A stretch of 64,000 bases of DNA from Bacillus sp. NTK071 (GCF_017303315.1 NZ_JAFKOI010000002.1:527396-591395), one strand, 5' to 3'; shown: positions 54,213 through 63,894, numbered from the stretch's first letter. Translations and numbers: made by a program. Notes: a model not told the origin generated them from the letters alone.

Positions 54213-54224
54213 TATAACAAACAA

Positions 54225-54249
54225 ATAACCCTTCTATGCGAAGGGTTAT
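54225..54249 (-). terminator. Terminator of zapA-cvpA
   Basis: Stem ATAACCCTTC/GAAGGGTTAT, loop TATGC, followed on the minus strand by TTGTTTGTT. It lies at the cvpA stop. Confidence 0.8.
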
Positions 54250-54788
54250 GCTACATGCGTACTCCAGAGATCTTTAATTTGTTCTGTCAGCACAGGAGTG
54301 TGCTTCACAATACTCTCTGCAAGAATTGAATTCGATATGGCGGTTTGCACCGTTTCATTTGGAACAAGGGCAGCAATAAATAGAAACAGAAATACGACAA
54401 TATACACTTCTACGAACCCAAGTACACCACCAAGCCAACCATTCATAGTTCTCAAAATTGGAAGATCCGCAAGAAAATCAAGCATGGACCCAATTATTTG
54501 CATAATGATTTTTGTACCAAAAAACAGAAGTGCAAATGCAATTCCACTATAATATGTAGCTTCAAGATTAATAGCATCAAAAACCATGGCTGTTGATGCT
54601 GCTTCGTTACCAAAAGATGGATATGGGATCCAAAGTTTTAGATGCGGAGCAAGATCTTTAAAGTACATATAAGCTACAATAAACGAGACAATAAATCCGG
54701 TTAAATGGACAACCTGTAGAATTAGTCCTCTTCGAAGTCCTACAAGGAAACCTCCAACCAGTATAATCAAAAGAATTAGATCAACCAT
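54246..54788 (-). CDS. cvpA: CvpA-family membrane protein (YshB)
   Basis: A 180-residue membrane protein of the colicin V production family with four helices (about 4-20, 26-44, 72-92 and 118-142). The GFIVGLRRGLILQVVHLTGF-like N-terminus (GGFLVGLRRGLILQV) and the NGWLGGVLGFVEVYIVVFLF segment are family marks. The exact function in Bacillus is unknown. It is 6 bases after zapA and co-transcribed with it. Confidence 0.9.
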   Translation of the reverse strand: MVDLILLIILVGGFLVGLRRGLILQVVHLTGFIVSFIVAYMYFKDLAPHLKLWIPYPSFGNEAASTAMVFDAINLEATYYSGIAFALLFFGTKIIMQIIGSMLDFLADLPILRTMNGWLGGVLGFVEVYIVVFLFLFIAALVPNETVQTAISNSILAESIVKHTPVLTEQIKDLWSTHVA

Positions 54789-54794
54789 CTTACG

Positions 54795-55055
54795 TTATTC
54801 CTCTTCTCTCAGTTTTTTCTTCATTTCTTCAAGTTCTTTTTTAATCATAACGTATTCATTTACTATATTTACTGCTGTTAATACAGCGAGACGCTTTGTA
54901 TCTAAATATGGATTTAATCCTTTAATCTCACTCATCTTCTCATCGACTAAATTTGAGACTTCACGAATATGTTGATGACTTTTATCGCCGACGATCGTAT
55001 ATTGTTCTCCATATATTTCCACGGTTGTACGTATTTTTCCATGACTGTCTGTCAC
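54795..55055 (-). CDS. zapA: Cell division protein ZapA
   Basis: An 86-residue FtsZ-ring stabilising protein. The N-terminal strands RTTVEIYGEQYTIVGDKSHQ and the long helix LVDEKMSEIKGLNPYLDTKRLAVLTAVNI, followed by a charged coiled coil EYVMIKKELEEMKKKL, match ZapA. The start is GTG at 55055, 8 bases after AGGAGG. It is divergent from rnhC and followed by cvpA, as in Bacillus. Confidence 0.95.
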   Translation of the reverse strand: MTDSHGKIRTTVEIYGEQYTIVGDKSHQHIREVSNLVDEKMSEIKGLNPYLDTKRLAVLTAVNIVNEYVMIKKELEEMKKKLREEE

Positions 55056-55206
55056 CCAATAAGCCTCCTATCATGAGAGAGAATCCTAACGTATATCATA
55101 GCATGATTATTGTGGTATTGAAATACAGTGCTCTTGAACCGTTCCGATTCACAAACACAGTCTGATATAATAGGATGTAAGCACAGTTCACAAAGGGAGT
55201 TTTGTT

Positions 55207-56154
55207 ATGTCACAGGTAGTTCTAACTGTATCACCATCCATTATGAATGAAATTAAACAGAAATACAACAGCCACTTAAGCGATAAACAGCCACCAGGAA
55301 GCATTTTCGTAGCAAAGACACCCTCTTGTACTATTACAGGATACAGGTCTGGGAAAATTATGTTCCAAGGTTCAGGAGCAGATGTAGAGGCAAAACCATG
55401 GCAGTCTTCTAGTACTCCTACTTCGGGTAAATCACCTGCAAAGAAAAAAGTGGGCGATCATCGATTTGCACCACCTACTCATATTTCTACTCTATCAGCT
55501 ATTGGAAGTGATGAAGTAGGAACAGGAGACTTCTTTGGACCTATTACAGTAGCAGCTGCCTTCGTTGACCAAAAACAGATTCCACTCTTAAAAGAGCTTG
55601 GTGTAAGAGATTCTAAAGGAATGAAAGATCCTGAAATCATTGAGATCGCAAGGAACCTGATTAAAACAATTCCATATAGTCTTATGGTATTACCAAACGA
55701 AAAGTATAATGCAATGCAGAAAAAAGGAATGAATCAGGGGAAAATGAAGGCTTTATTACATAATCAGGCCATTCAAAATGTACAACGCAAAATCCCTTCA
55801 TATGACGCTATTTTAATTGACCAATTCGCTAAACCAGAAATTTATTTTAACTATTTGAAGGGTCAATCGACAATTGTGAAAGATAAAGTGTATTTCGCAA
55901 CTAAGGCAGAAGAGATTCATCTAGCAGTTGCAGCCGCTTCTATCATTGCAAGGTATTCTTTCGTCATGGAAATCGATAAACTTGGAAAAGAAAATAACGT
56001 TAAATTACCAAAAGGAGCGGGGGCAGGTGTAGATCTTGCAGCGGCCAAGTTAATTCAAAAACATGGTGAAGACGTACTTAATAAACTCGCTAAACTACAT
56101 TTTGCTAACAGCTTAAAAGCAAAGAAAATTGCTGAGAAAGCTGATCGATCCTAA
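55207..56154 (+). CDS. rnhC: Ribonuclease HIII
   Basis: A 315-residue nuclease that removes RNA from RNA-DNA hybrids. The TBP-like N-terminal substrate-binding domain (about 1-85, with GYRSGKIMFQGSGA) precedes the RNase HII-type catalytic domain. Its carboxylates are in IGSDEVGTGDFFGPITVAA (DEVGTGD near residue 101), GVRDSKGMKDP and DAILIDQFAKPEIY. The ATG follows AAAGGGAG. It stands divergent from zapA and has its own terminator. Confidence 0.97.
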   Translation: MSQVVLTVSPSIMNEIKQKYNSHLSDKQPPGSIFVAKTPSCTITGYRSGKIMFQGSGADVEAKPWQSSSTPTSGKSPAKKKVGDHRFAPPTHISTLSAIGSDEVGTGDFFGPITVAAAFVDQKQIPLLKELGVRDSKGMKDPEIIEIARNLIKTIPYSLMVLPNEKYNAMQKKGMNQGKMKALLHNQAIQNVQRKIPSYDAILIDQFAKPEIYFNYLKGQSTIVKDKVYFATKAEEIHLAVAAASIIARYSFVMEIDKLGKENNVKLPKGAGAGVDLAAAKLIQKHGEDVLNKLAKLHFANSLKAKKIAEKADRS

Positions 56155-56175
56155 TCGATCTCTTACACTATAGAT

Positions 56176-56203
56176 AAAAGCTGGCTCAGTTGAGCCAGCT
56201 TTT
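56176..56203. terminator. Bidirectional terminator between rnhC and the nucleoside hydrolase gene
   Basis: Perfect stem AAAGCTGGCTCA/TGAGCCAGCTTT with loop GT and T-runs in both directions. Confidence 0.9.
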
Positions 56204-56215
56204 TAATCTTCAAGA

Positions 56216-57190
56216 CTATAAGTATAATTGTGGAGCCTCTAATTGATCTTCTGCATGATGCATGAGTGCTGTAATATATTGAAAGAACATATCACGATTA
56301 ACATCATTGACGACCCTAACTTCTCGTCCCTTTTCATCTAGAACTGTTCTTCCCTGACTTACCCCATCTTTTTCAACGCTACACTTAACCACCTTCGAAT
56401 GGATAAACGATTGAGACGTTACAGATACCGTTGTTAACACATCCCAAAGATAGTAAGTAGAGTTTGTTTCGATATGAACAAGTGGTGGGCACATTGCATA
56501 GCATTGCCCAATAAAATCAACGCCTATTTGCTTTCGTTCGGATGCCCACATATTGCGTACTTCGTTCGTTAACGGAACTTGATTCGTACTTTCAAGAGCA
56601 ACCATTTCTATTGTAATGTTAGTATCAAAAACAGTTGCGACTGCCTCCGGATCCCAGAAAGCATTCCATTCTGCGGTCCCGTCATGTTCAGGCTCTTCGA
56701 CATTTCCTTCATCGAGAAATGTTCCTCCCATCCAAACTAACTTATCGATCTTCTTCTCAATTTCAGGTGAGATTTCTAAAGCTCTTGCAAGATCTGTTAA
56801 TGGCCCTGTAAAAAGAAGTGTAAGTGGTTCGTTGCTTTGTTCAAGTGTTTGAATTAGATGCAAGTGTGAGGGTAATTCTGACTTTGGGGTGTTGATGACG
56901 TTTGCCTCATTCAATAAAGGTAAGGCATCTACGTAAAATGCGTGCATACGCCATTCTTTCGGGAATGGATTGATACCACGTGAAGTTGAAGCAGCAACGT
57001 TAAGACCTTCACTCTTACCAAATCGATCGATTATTTTTCTACTTGCTGATACAGCGGGTTCTAAATAGCAATCTGCCGGAATAACAGATACACCTACTAG
57101 CTCTACTTCCTCCATTGTAAGCAAGAGAAACAATGATGCTAAATCATCAACTCCACCATCATGGTTAAAATACACTCGTTTTTTACTCAT
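56216..57190 (-). CDS. Inosine-uridine-preferring nucleoside hydrolase family protein
   Basis: A 324-residue enzyme that would split ribonucleosides into base and ribose. The calcium-site motif, usually DxDPGxDD, reads NHDGGVDD at about residues 8-15. The Asp residues equivalent to D10, D14 and D15 are kept, but the first Asp is Asn and the Pro is Gly. The middle has LLFTGPLTDLARALE and WMGGTFLDEGNVEEPEHDGT. A late YLWDVLTTV supplies the last conserved Asp. The enzyme is thus a divergent but probably active member. It is next to a nucleoside transporter on the other strand, which fits a nucleoside salvage pair. Confidence 0.88.
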   Translation of the reverse strand: MSKKRVYFNHDGGVDDLASLFLLLTMEEVELVGVSVIPADCYLEPAVSASRKIIDRFGKSEGLNVAASTSRGINPFPKEWRMHAFYVDALPLLNEANVINTPKSELPSHLHLIQTLEQSNEPLTLLFTGPLTDLARALEISPEIEKKIDKLVWMGGTFLDEGNVEEPEHDGTAEWNAFWDPEAVATVFDTNITIEMVALESTNQVPLTNEVRNMWASERKQIGVDFIGQCYAMCPPLVHIETNSTYYLWDVLTTVSVTSQSFIHSKVVKCSVEKDGVSQGRTVLDEKGREVRVVNDVNRDMFFQYITALMHHAEDQLEAPQLYL

Positions 57191-57350
57191 ATGTCATCTC
57201 CTTAAACTAAAAATACTCGTCTGACTGAAATTTCAACTTTTCACTTTGTACTCTATCAAAGCTTAGGAAGAGAAACAATACGTCGTATTTTGTCGAACGC
57301 TTACATTTTGAGGTTGAATTTTTGAAAGATTCCTACTATCTTAATAGGTC

Positions 57351-57379
57351 TTGCTACCTACTATTTCATCTGCTAGATT
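57351..57379 (+). promoter_or_regulatory. Promoter of the purine riboswitch-transporter transcript
   Basis: TTGCTA (57351-57356), 17 bases, TAGATT (57374-57379). Transcription would start about 15 bases before the aptamer. Confidence 0.6.
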
Positions 57380-57402
57380 GATTAATACAACTTCACATTT
57401 AT

Positions 57403-57472
57403 CTCTATATAATTTTGGAAATAGGGTCCAATAAGTTTCTACCCGGCAACCGTTAATTGCTGGACTATAGGG
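57403..57472 (+). ncRNA. Purine riboswitch aptamer, guanine type
   Basis: P1 is CTCTATA/TATAGGG, P2 is TTGGA/TCCAA with loop AATAGGG, and J2/3 with P3 reads AAGTTTCTACCCGGCAACCG then TTAATTGCTGGACTA. The GACTA junction carries C at the position that pairs with the ligand (position 74 in the xpt numbering), so guanine or hypoxanthine, not adenine, should bind. Confidence 0.93.
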
Positions 57473-57534
57473 AAGGTACGCATTGTTAGTTACTACACAT
57501 GTGGTGTATTTAACGTTGCGACTATTCTTCCTGT

Positions 57535-57567
57535 TAACCCGAACTTCATTAAAAGTTAGGGTTTTTA
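57535..57567 (+). terminator. Riboswitch terminator
   Basis: Stem AACCCGAACTT/AAGTTAGGGTT (one mismatch) followed by TTTATATTTT. CTTCC upstream can pair with the GGGAAGG at the end of the aptamer, giving an antiterminator when ligand is absent. Confidence 0.82.
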
Positions 57568-57623
57568 TATTTTCATAGATTATTTGTGGAGCAACACTTA
57601 TTTAACAGGGGGATTCAGTCATC

Positions 57624-58814
57624 ATGAATATTATCACAGGATTTTTATCAATTGCAGGCGTACTTGCGATTGCCTGGTTGCTAAGCAACAGGAAAACATC
57701 AGTTAAATGGAAAACGATCGGAATAGGTTTACTTATTGAAGGACTATTCGTTCTGTTTGTCCTTAAAGTAAATGCAGGAAAGCTGTTACTGGAAAAAGCA
57801 TCTACAGGAGTACAAAATGTCATTAATTACAGTAATGAAGGAATTCAATTTGTATTCGGTGGATTATATGAACAAACAGATTTAACGTTTGTTTTTGCTA
57901 TTAATGTACTTGCTGTTATTATTTTCATTTCTGCGCTCGTCTCTGCTCTTTATTATTTACGTATCATTCCACTCGTCGTTCAAGTAATTGGGGTAACAAT
58001 AGGCAAAATTATGGGAACAACAAAGGTTGAAACATTTAATGCAGTAGGTAACTCTTTTCTAGGCCTTGCGGAAGCACCTCTCCTCGTTAAACCATATCTG
58101 AAATTATTAACGAGATCTGAAATATTCGCGATTATGGTTGGTGGTACAGCTTCCGCTAGTGGTGCTATCCTAGTTGGTTACTCACTAATGGGAATTGATC
58201 TAAAGTACTTATTAATTTCCGTTTTCAGTGTCCCATTCGTATCCCTTATTATTTCAAAAATCATGGAACCTGAAACCGAAGTATCTCAAACGAATGAAAA
58301 CGTAAGGATGAAGAAGTCGGAACATGCTAACATTTTCGAAGCAATCGCAGACGGTACAGTTAGTGGTGTTACACTTGCATTAAATATTGGTGGTCTTTTA
58401 ATAGCATTCATTAGTATTCTTGCTGTTGTAAACGGTATGCTTGGTGTAGTTGGAACTGATCTTGGCTCGATTCTAGGGTATATTTTCTATCCGTTTGCTT
58501 TACTTGTCGGTATTCCACTAGATGAAGCCTTCCGTGCTGCTTCAATCATTGGTACCAAAATGTCGATAAATGAATTTGTTGCTTATCAGAATTTAACTTC
58601 TATACAGGATGGATTATCTGAGAAAACAATAGCGATTCTTTCAGTTGCTCTTTGTAACTTTGCGAACTTCTCGTCTATTGGTCAATTGATTATTGGACTT
58701 GGCTCACTTGAGCCTTCTAAGCGTTCTCAGGTATCACGTCTTGGATTCAAAGCGATTATTGGCGGAACGCTCGCTTCGTTTATTACGGCTATTTTTGTTG
58801 GTATGTTTATGTAA
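57624..58814 (+). CDS. Concentrative nucleoside transporter (NupC/NupG family)
   Basis: A 396-residue membrane transporter coupling nucleoside uptake to protons or sodium. Family marks are GGLYEQTDLTFVFAINVLAVII, VIGVTIGKIMGTTKVETFNAVGNSFLGLAEAPLLVKPYL and the second-half GTKMSINEFVAYQNL and LCNFANFSSIGQLIIGLG. About ten membrane segments are seen. The ATG at 57624 follows AGGGGGA. Guanine-riboswitch control suggests purine nucleosides as substrate, like NupG (YxjA) of Bacillus subtilis. It is divergent from the nucleoside hydrolase gene. Confidence 0.93.
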   Translation: MNIITGFLSIAGVLAIAWLLSNRKTSVKWKTIGIGLLIEGLFVLFVLKVNAGKLLLEKASTGVQNVINYSNEGIQFVFGGLYEQTDLTFVFAINVLAVIIFISALVSALYYLRIIPLVVQVIGVTIGKIMGTTKVETFNAVGNSFLGLAEAPLLVKPYLKLLTRSEIFAIMVGGTASASGAILVGYSLMGIDLKYLLISVFSVPFVSLIISKIMEPETEVSQTNENVRMKKSEHANIFEAIADGTVSGVTLALNIGGLLIAFISILAVVNGMLGVVGTDLGSILGYIFYPFALLVGIPLDEAFRAASIIGTKMSINEFVAYQNLTSIQDGLSEKTIAILSVALCNFANFSSIGQLIIGLGSLEPSKRSQVSRLGFKAIIGGTLASFITAIFVGMFM

Positions 58815-58818
58815 AAAA

Positions 58819-58889
58819 AACTCTTTTCGTAGACATTGTTGCTATAAGCGTGGGTTAACTTCCGCTCCAATTAGTTTTTAGAATATGTC
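58819..58889 (+). repeat. MITE-like dispersed element, shortest form
   Basis: Left end AACTCTTTTCGTAGACATTG, core TGGGTTAACTTCCGCTCCAA, and an eroded right end TTTTTAGAATATGTC. It starts 5 bases after the transporter stop, at the junction to the pheST region. Confidence 0.72.
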
Positions 58890-58896
58890 ATAAAAA

Positions 58897-58930
58897 AAAG
58901 ACTTCCTTCTTATATAAGAAGGAAGTCTTT
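58897..58930. terminator. Bidirectional terminator between transporter and pheT
   Basis: Perfect 16 bp stem AAAGACTTCCTTCTTA/TAAGAAGGAAGTCTTT with loop TA, flanked by A- and T-runs. Confidence 0.9.
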
Positions 58931-58934
58931 TCTA

Positions 58935-61343
58935 TTACCTACGAAGCGCAGCACCGAATTGTTCTTCGACAGCTGTAAGCACACGATCATGCGCCTTCTT
59001 TACTTCTTCTTCTGTTAATGTTTGTTCAGGGTTGTAATAACGCAAGGAGAAAGCAAGAGATTTCTTACCTTCTTCTAGATGCTCGCCCTGATAGACATCA
59101 AATAGATTAATTTCTACAAGCTTTGTTCCACCGGCTTCTTCGATGACACGTTTCACTTGTCCCGCTTCAAGCGACTCATTTACAACGAGTGCAACGTCAC
59201 GGGTGACAGAAGGGAAGCGAGGAAGCTTCTTATACTGAAGATGATCAACATTTGCTTTCAACAATGCTTCAAGATTAATTTCGAAAACATACGTTTCACT
59301 TAAATCGAGTTCTTTCTCAACTTCAGGATGTAGTTGACCAATGTAACCGATCAATTCATTATCAAGATGAACTGCTGCCGTTCTACCAGGATGAAGTTTT
59401 GGTTCATCTGCTCGAGCAAATGTAAGACGCTCTTCCACACCGAACTCTACGGCAAGCTCTTCAAGAATACCTTTGACAACGAAGAAATCAACTGGTTTCT
59501 TTTCTTTCTGCCATAAATGCTCTTGCCATTGGCCAGATACCACACCCGCAAGATGTTCCTGTTCCTGAGGGAGCTCTCCACTTGGTAAGAAAACAGAAGC
59601 TGTTTCGTAGAAAGCAAGGTTCTCTAACTGACGGTTCTTGTTATACTGCGCTACCTCAAGAAGATGAGGCAACAGACTAGTTCTAAGTTCACTTCGCTCT
59701 TCACTCATCGGCATTGCGAGACGAATGGCATCTGTTGTCTCATCAGAGAAGAATATACGCTTTGATGGGCTAGTGAGTGAATAAGTAACAGTCTGGTCAA
59801 GTCCCGCTCCTTCTAACGCGCGGCGAACACGACGACGTTTCTTCTGGTAGTCAGAAAGTTGACCTGGCGTACTTTCTGTAATTGGTAACGTTGCAGGGAC
59901 ATTATCATAACCATAAAGACGGCCAACTTCCTCAATCAAGTCCTCTGAAATCGTGATGTCTGGACGACGAGGAGGAACCTGAACAGTAAACGTTCCACCA
60001 AAATTCTGATATGAGAATTGAAGACGCTCAAAAATAGCCGCAACTTCTGTTTCAGAAATTTCAGTACCGAGCACCTGATTAATTCTCGTTACTTCGATAC
60101 TTACATCTTTCGCTTCAACTGTTCGTGCGCCTTGTTCCACTATTCCGTTAAGAACCGTTCCACCGGCAATCTCTTGAATAAGCTGAGCAGCACGTTCGCT
60201 TGCGCCAACTACGCGATTACGATCAATACCTTTTTCAAAACGTGCGCTAGAGTCACTTCTTAACCCTAGATCTTTCGATGCTTTACGAACAAGCTTACTA
60301 TTAAAATAAGCTGCTTCGAGCAAGATCGTAGTTGTATCTTGTTGAACTTCAGAATCTGCTCCACCCATTACACCTGCTACAGCAACTGGCTTAGAACCAT
60401 TCGTTATCACAAGGTGATCACTTGAAAGCGTGCGCTCCGTATCATCAAGCGTGACGAGTTTCTCTCCATCTGTTGCACGACGAATGACAACCTCTTTCGA
60501 TCCAAAACGGTCATAATCGAAAGCGTGTAGCGGCTGTCCGTATTCAAGGAGGACATAGTTTGTAATATCAACTACATTATTAATTGGACGAATCCCTGCA
60601 GAGACGAGTCTGTTTACAAGCCATTGCGGAGATGAGGCGATTGTTACGTCTTTAATAACAGTTGCACCGTAATAAGGATTGTCATCTTCATTCTCCACAT
60701 GAAGAGACACATAATCTTCTGCGCTTTCCTCTGTACGGACAAGCTCAGGTGATGGTAGTTCAATTGATCGATTTAGGACTGCCCCAACTTCATATGCAAC
60801 ACCGATCATATTCATCGCATCTGCACGGTTTGGCGTTAAACCTAATTCAAGAATTTCATCGTTTAAATTAAGGTAATGAAGCGCATCTTCACCTGGTGTT
60901 ACATCATCACTAAATACAAAAATACCATCAGCAAATTCTTTTTGAACAAGCTTGCTTTCAATACCAAGCTCTTGTAGCGAGCAGATCATACCATGTGATG
61001 CTTCACCACGAAGTTTTGCTTTCTTAATCTTGAAGTTTCCTGGAAGAACAGCACCAACCTTCGCAACTGCTACGTGTTGGCCTTCTGCTATATTCGCAGC
61101 TCCACAGATAATTTGGACAGGTTCTTCTTCACCAATGTCCACACGGCAAATATTTAACTTATCCGCATCAGGATGTTGTTCACATGATAGAACATGTCCA
61201 ATTACCACGCCACTAATTCCTTTATTAAGCTTTTCAACTGTCTCAACTTCAATACCTCCCTTAGTAATAAGGTCAGCAAGTTCATCAGCTGAATAACTAT
61301 CTAGATCTACATATTGTTGAAGCCAGTTCATTGATACGAGCAT
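58935..61343 (-). CDS. pheT: Phenylalanyl-tRNA synthetase beta subunit
   Basis: An 802-residue subunit of the alpha2-beta2 synthetase. Domains in order: the N-terminal B1 and OB-fold tRNA-binding region (about 40-150), the B3/B4 editing domain (about 205-400, [20 protein letters not shown]), B5 (about 405-475), the catalytic-like core (about 485-680) and a C-terminal ferredoxin-fold anticodon-binding domain (about 708-801, [16 protein letters not shown]). The ATG follows GAGGAGGAG, 23 bases after pheS. It ends at a terminator. Confidence 0.98.
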   Translation of the reverse strand: MLVSMNWLQQYVDLDSYSADELADLITKGGIEVETVEKLNKGISGVVIGHVLSCEQHPDADKLNICRVDIGEEEPVQIICGAANIAEGQHVAVAKVGAVLPGNFKIKKAKLRGEASHGMICSLQELGIESKLVQKEFADGIFVFSDDVTPGEDALHYLNLNDEILELGLTPNRADAMNMIGVAYEVGAVLNRSIELPSPELVRTEESAEDYVSLHVENEDDNPYYGATVIKDVTIASSPQWLVNRLVSAGIRPINNVVDITNYVLLEYGQPLHAFDYDRFGSKEVVIRRATDGEKLVTLDDTERTLSSDHLVITNGSKPVAVAGVMGGADSEVQQDTTTILLEAAYFNSKLVRKASKDLGLRSDSSARFEKGIDRNRVVGASERAAQLIQEIAGGTVLNGIVEQGARTVEAKDVSIEVTRINQVLGTEISETEVAAIFERLQFSYQNFGGTFTVQVPPRRPDITISEDLIEEVGRLYGYDNVPATLPITESTPGQLSDYQKKRRRVRRALEGAGLDQTVTYSLTSPSKRIFFSDETTDAIRLAMPMSEERSELRTSLLPHLLEVAQYNKNRQLENLAFYETASVFLPSGELPQEQEHLAGVVSGQWQEHLWQKEKKPVDFFVVKGILEELAVEFGVEERLTFARADEPKLHPGRTAAVHLDNELIGYIGQLHPEVEKELDLSETYVFEINLEALLKANVDHLQYKKLPRFPSVTRDVALVVNESLEAGQVKRVIEEAGGTKLVEINLFDVYQGEHLEEGKKSLAFSLRYYNPEQTLTEEEVKKAHDRVLTAVEEQFGAALRR

Positions 61344-61366
61344 TCTTTTCTCCTCCTCACTATCGT

Positions 61367-62401
61367 CTATAGTGTGTTAAATTGTTTAATAAATCGACTG
61401 TCATTTGTGTAGAAATGACGAATATCATCAATGCCATATTTAAGCATTGCAATTCGTTCAGGTCCCATTCCAAATGCAAAGCCAGTTACTTTATCAGGGT
61501 CAAATCCTGACATACGGAGAACGTTCGGATGAACCATTCCCCCACCAAGAATCTCAATCCATCCAGTCCCTTTACATACAGAACAACCGTTACCACCGCA
61601 TATGAAGCATGAAATATCCATTTCAACTGAAGGTTCTGTGAATGGGAAGAAGCTCGGGCGGAGGCGAATTTCACGCTCGTCGCCGAACATTTTCTTTGCA
61701 AATGATTGCAATACGCCCTTCAAATCACTCATTCGAACATTTTCTCCAACCATTAATCCTTCAATTTGCATGAATTGATGAGAGTGCGTTGCATCATCTG
61801 TATCACGACGATAAACCTTACCCGGAACAATGATTTTAACTGGGCCTTCACCGTTAAGTTTCTCCATCGTTCTTGCCTGCATAGGAGACGTATGTGTACG
61901 AAGTAATGTTTCCTCAGTAATATAGAATGAATCTTGCATATCACGAGCTGGATGATCTTTAGGAAGATTTAGTGCTTCAAAATTATAATAATCTGTTTCA
62001 ACTTCGGGTCCTTCAGCGATTGAAAAGCCCATTCCAAGAAAGAGATCTTCAATTTCTTCAATAACCCTCGTTAGCGGATGATGATTGCCTCTCTTTATTG
62101 GACGACCTGGAAGAGAGATATCAATTGTTTCTTTCTTGAGCCTTTCTTCAACAGCCGCCTTCTCTAAACCATTCACTTTTTCTTCAAGTTGGTCTGAGAT
62201 AGCTGTACGAATTTCATTCACCAGCTGTCCCATCTTAGGGCGCTCTTCTGCCGACAGCTTGCCCATTCCTTTCGAAATTTCTGTAATTGGTCCTTTTTTT
62301 CCAAGGTACGCAACCCGAATATCCTGTACTTCTTTCATTGAAGAAGCTTTCTCAATTTGTGACAGGGCTTCCTCTTTTAACGTTTGTAAACGTTCCTGCA
62401 T
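61367..62401 (-). CDS. pheS: Phenylalanyl-tRNA synthetase alpha subunit
   Basis: A 344-residue catalytic subunit that charges tRNA(Phe). The N-terminal coiled coil (about 1-85) binds the tRNA. The class II motifs follow: motif 1 in [20 protein letters not shown], motif 2 in [20 protein letters not shown], and motif 3 in [38 protein letters not shown] zinc-like segment is seen. The ATG at 62401 follows GGAGGT; an upstream in-frame start at 62434 would add 11 residues. Expression is controlled by the T-box leader. Confidence 0.98.
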   Translation of the reverse strand: MQERLQTLKEEALSQIEKASSMKEVQDIRVAYLGKKGPITEISKGMGKLSAEERPKMGQLVNEIRTAISDQLEEKVNGLEKAAVEERLKKETIDISLPGRPIKRGNHHPLTRVIEEIEDLFLGMGFSIAEGPEVETDYYNFEALNLPKDHPARDMQDSFYITEETLLRTHTSPMQARTMEKLNGEGPVKIIVPGKVYRRDTDDATHSHQFMQIEGLMVGENVRMSDLKGVLQSFAKKMFGDEREIRLRPSFFPFTEPSVEMDISCFICGGNGCSVCKGTGWIEILGGGMVHPNVLRMSGFDPDKVTGFAFGMGPERIAMLKYGIDDIRHFYTNDSRFIKQFNTL

Positions 62402-62452
62402 CGTTTTAACCTCCACTTCATACTTTTCTTTCAAGTAAAGCTTTTTTAAGCA

Positions 62453-62714
62453 ATAAAAAAATCCTCGCTCCCAGTAAAGGGGCGAAGATTTGATTTCGCG
62501 GTACCACCCTAATTCACTGATAGAATGACTCTATCAGCCTTAAGCAAAGAATAACGGTTTGTAACCGATCCGCTTTTGTATACGAACTAAGCGGCAACTC
62601 CAGAGCGAATTCGGCGGCTTCCCTATAGAAATGCTTCCAGTCACGGCATTTCCTCCCTGCAAAGGCAGTGGCAGCTTACTACTCTCTATCATTGTTTTTA
62701 ACATATATAAGTTG
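62453..62714 (-). ncRNA. T-box leader of pheST (tRNA-Phe sensing)
   Basis: The minus-strand leader begins about 8 bases after the promoter, has the AGAGAGTA-GTAA stem I element, and carries the T-box core TGAATTAGGGTGGTACCGCG at 62497-62516. The terminator stem AAATCTTCGC/GCGAGGATTT lies at 62453-62490 and is followed by seven T residues. A TTC at 62607-62609 is a candidate Phe specifier, but I could not fold stem I to prove it. Uncharged tRNA-Phe would promote read-through into pheS. Confidence 0.93.
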
Positions 62715-62720
62715 ATTCTA

Positions 62721-62749
62721 ATTATAGAAAAAAAACCATCACTCTGCAA
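62721..62749 (-). promoter_or_regulatory. Promoter of pheST
   Basis: TTGCAG (62744-62749), 17 bases, TATAAT (62721-62726) on the minus strand. Confidence 0.82.
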
Positions 62750-62755
62750 GCCCGA

Positions 62756-63505
62756 TTATGAAGGGAGTAAACCATACATAAGAATTCCAGCGGCTACAGC
62801 TACATTTAATGACTCGGCATCGCCAAATATAGGGATATAGACATTTACATCTGCCAGCGTTTGAAGTTCATCTGATACTCCATTTGCTTCGTTACCAAGA
62901 ATAACGGCAAAGTTTGATTGGCGTTCAAGCTCTTGATAGGGCGTGCCCCCGCTCACTTCTGTTGCATATATGTGCATTCCTGATTGCTTGAGAGATTTAA
63001 CTTCTTCAACTAAATTCGCTTTTTTTACTGGCAAATGGAAAATAGAGCCTTGTGTAGAACGAAGCACTTTACTATTGTAAGGATCTACTGTCCCTTCTCC
63101 TAATAAAATACCATCATATCCTGCACTATCTGCAGTACGAATAATCGTACCTAAATTTCCAGGATCCTGAATGGCATCTAGAAGAAGAAGCTTGCCATTT
63201 TGAGGGGATGCAGGCTCGACCATTTGACAAACAGCCATTATGCCCTGTGGTGTTTCCGTACCGGTTAGTTCGAGCATCACTTTCTCTGTAACAGTATAGA
63301 CAACAGGACTTTCTTTAAACGGATAGGAAGATATATCCATACCTTCTGTGAGAATGACTTCTACAATAGGGGCTTCTGCTTTTGCAGCTTCTTCAATAAT
63401 ATGTGGCCCTTCAATAAGATAAGCCTCTGCTTTCTCTCTTCCTTTTCTTGTTTGTAGCTTTTTCCAATCTTTCACTTTTTGATTCTTTACGGATTCTATA
63501 ATCAT
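62756..63505 (-). CDS. ysgA: TrmH/SpoU-family RNA 2'-O-methyltransferase (YsgA)
   Basis: A 249-residue SPOUT methyltransferase acting on rRNA or tRNA. An N-terminal substrate-binding domain (IIESVKNQKVKDWKKLQTRK start) is followed by the knotted SAM domain: motif 1 LLDAIQDPGNLGTIIRTADS (near 128-147), motif 2 FAVILGNEANGVSDE and motif 3 YIPIFGDAESLNVAVAAGIL. The exact target nucleotide is unknown. Its ATG at 63505 follows GGAGAG. It is upstream of the pheST promoter and divergent from sspI, as in Bacillus. Confidence 0.94.
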   Translation of the reverse strand: MIIESVKNQKVKDWKKLQTRKGREKAEAYLIEGPHIIEEAAKAEAPIVEVILTEGMDISSYPFKESPVVYTVTEKVMLELTGTETPQGIMAVCQMVEPASPQNGKLLLLDAIQDPGNLGTIIRTADSAGYDGILLGEGTVDPYNSKVLRSTQGSIFHLPVKKANLVEEVKSLKQSGMHIYATEVSGGTPYQELERQSNFAVILGNEANGVSDELQTLADVNVYIPIFGDAESLNVAVAAGILMYGLLPS

Positions 63506-63646
63506 TATGCTCTCCTTTGGTTCTCAATGTTTTCATTATAAAGGGTCAGAACGGAAGATTCCAACAAAACTCATGAAATTAGACTTAAACGCTCATACTA
63601 ATGGTGCTTGTTCTAACAAGCGAATGAGAAAGGTGAGGTGTAAAGC

Positions 63647-63853
63647 ATGGACCTTAACTTACGAAAAGCGATCCTCGCTAACATTGATGGAAATAACGAG
63701 GAGCAGCTTGAAGCTACAATCCTTGACGCTATGCAAAGCGGAGAAGAGAAGATGCTTCCAGGACTCGGCGTTCTTTTCGAAATTCTTTGGAAAGAAGCTC
63801 CAGAGAATGAACGTGAGCAAATGCTATCTTACATGGCACAAGGCGTAAATTAA
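63647..63853 (+). CDS. sspI: Small acid-soluble spore protein SspI
   Basis: A 68-residue minor spore protein made in the forespore. The sequence [20 protein letters not shown] with [15 protein letters not shown] and [10 protein letters not shown] is that of the SspI family. The ATG at 63647 follows AGGTGAGG. A SigG-type promoter is expected but I could not fix one with confidence. It is divergent from ysgA and has its own terminator. Confidence 0.96.
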   Translation: MDLNLRKAILANIDGNNEEQLEATILDAMQSGEEKMLPGLGVLFEILWKEAPENEREQMLSYMAQGVN

Positions 63854-63859
63854 CGAGCA

Positions 63860-63889
63860 AAATCCGGTGGCAAGAGTGCCACCGGATTT
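63860..63889. terminator. Bidirectional terminator after sspI
   Basis: Perfect stem AAATCCGGTGGCA/TGCCACCGGATTT with a short loop AGAG, serving sspI and the convergent gene at the window edge. Confidence 0.88.
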
Positions 63890-63894
63890 TGTGT

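Noticed and set aside
53937-54224. Open frames of 83-95 codons on both strands between polX and cvpA
   Set aside because: They are made of the nested MITE copies and have no coding features.
62540-62749. A 69-codon minus-strand open frame upstream of pheS
   Set aside because: It runs through the T-box leader, which explains the conserved sequence.
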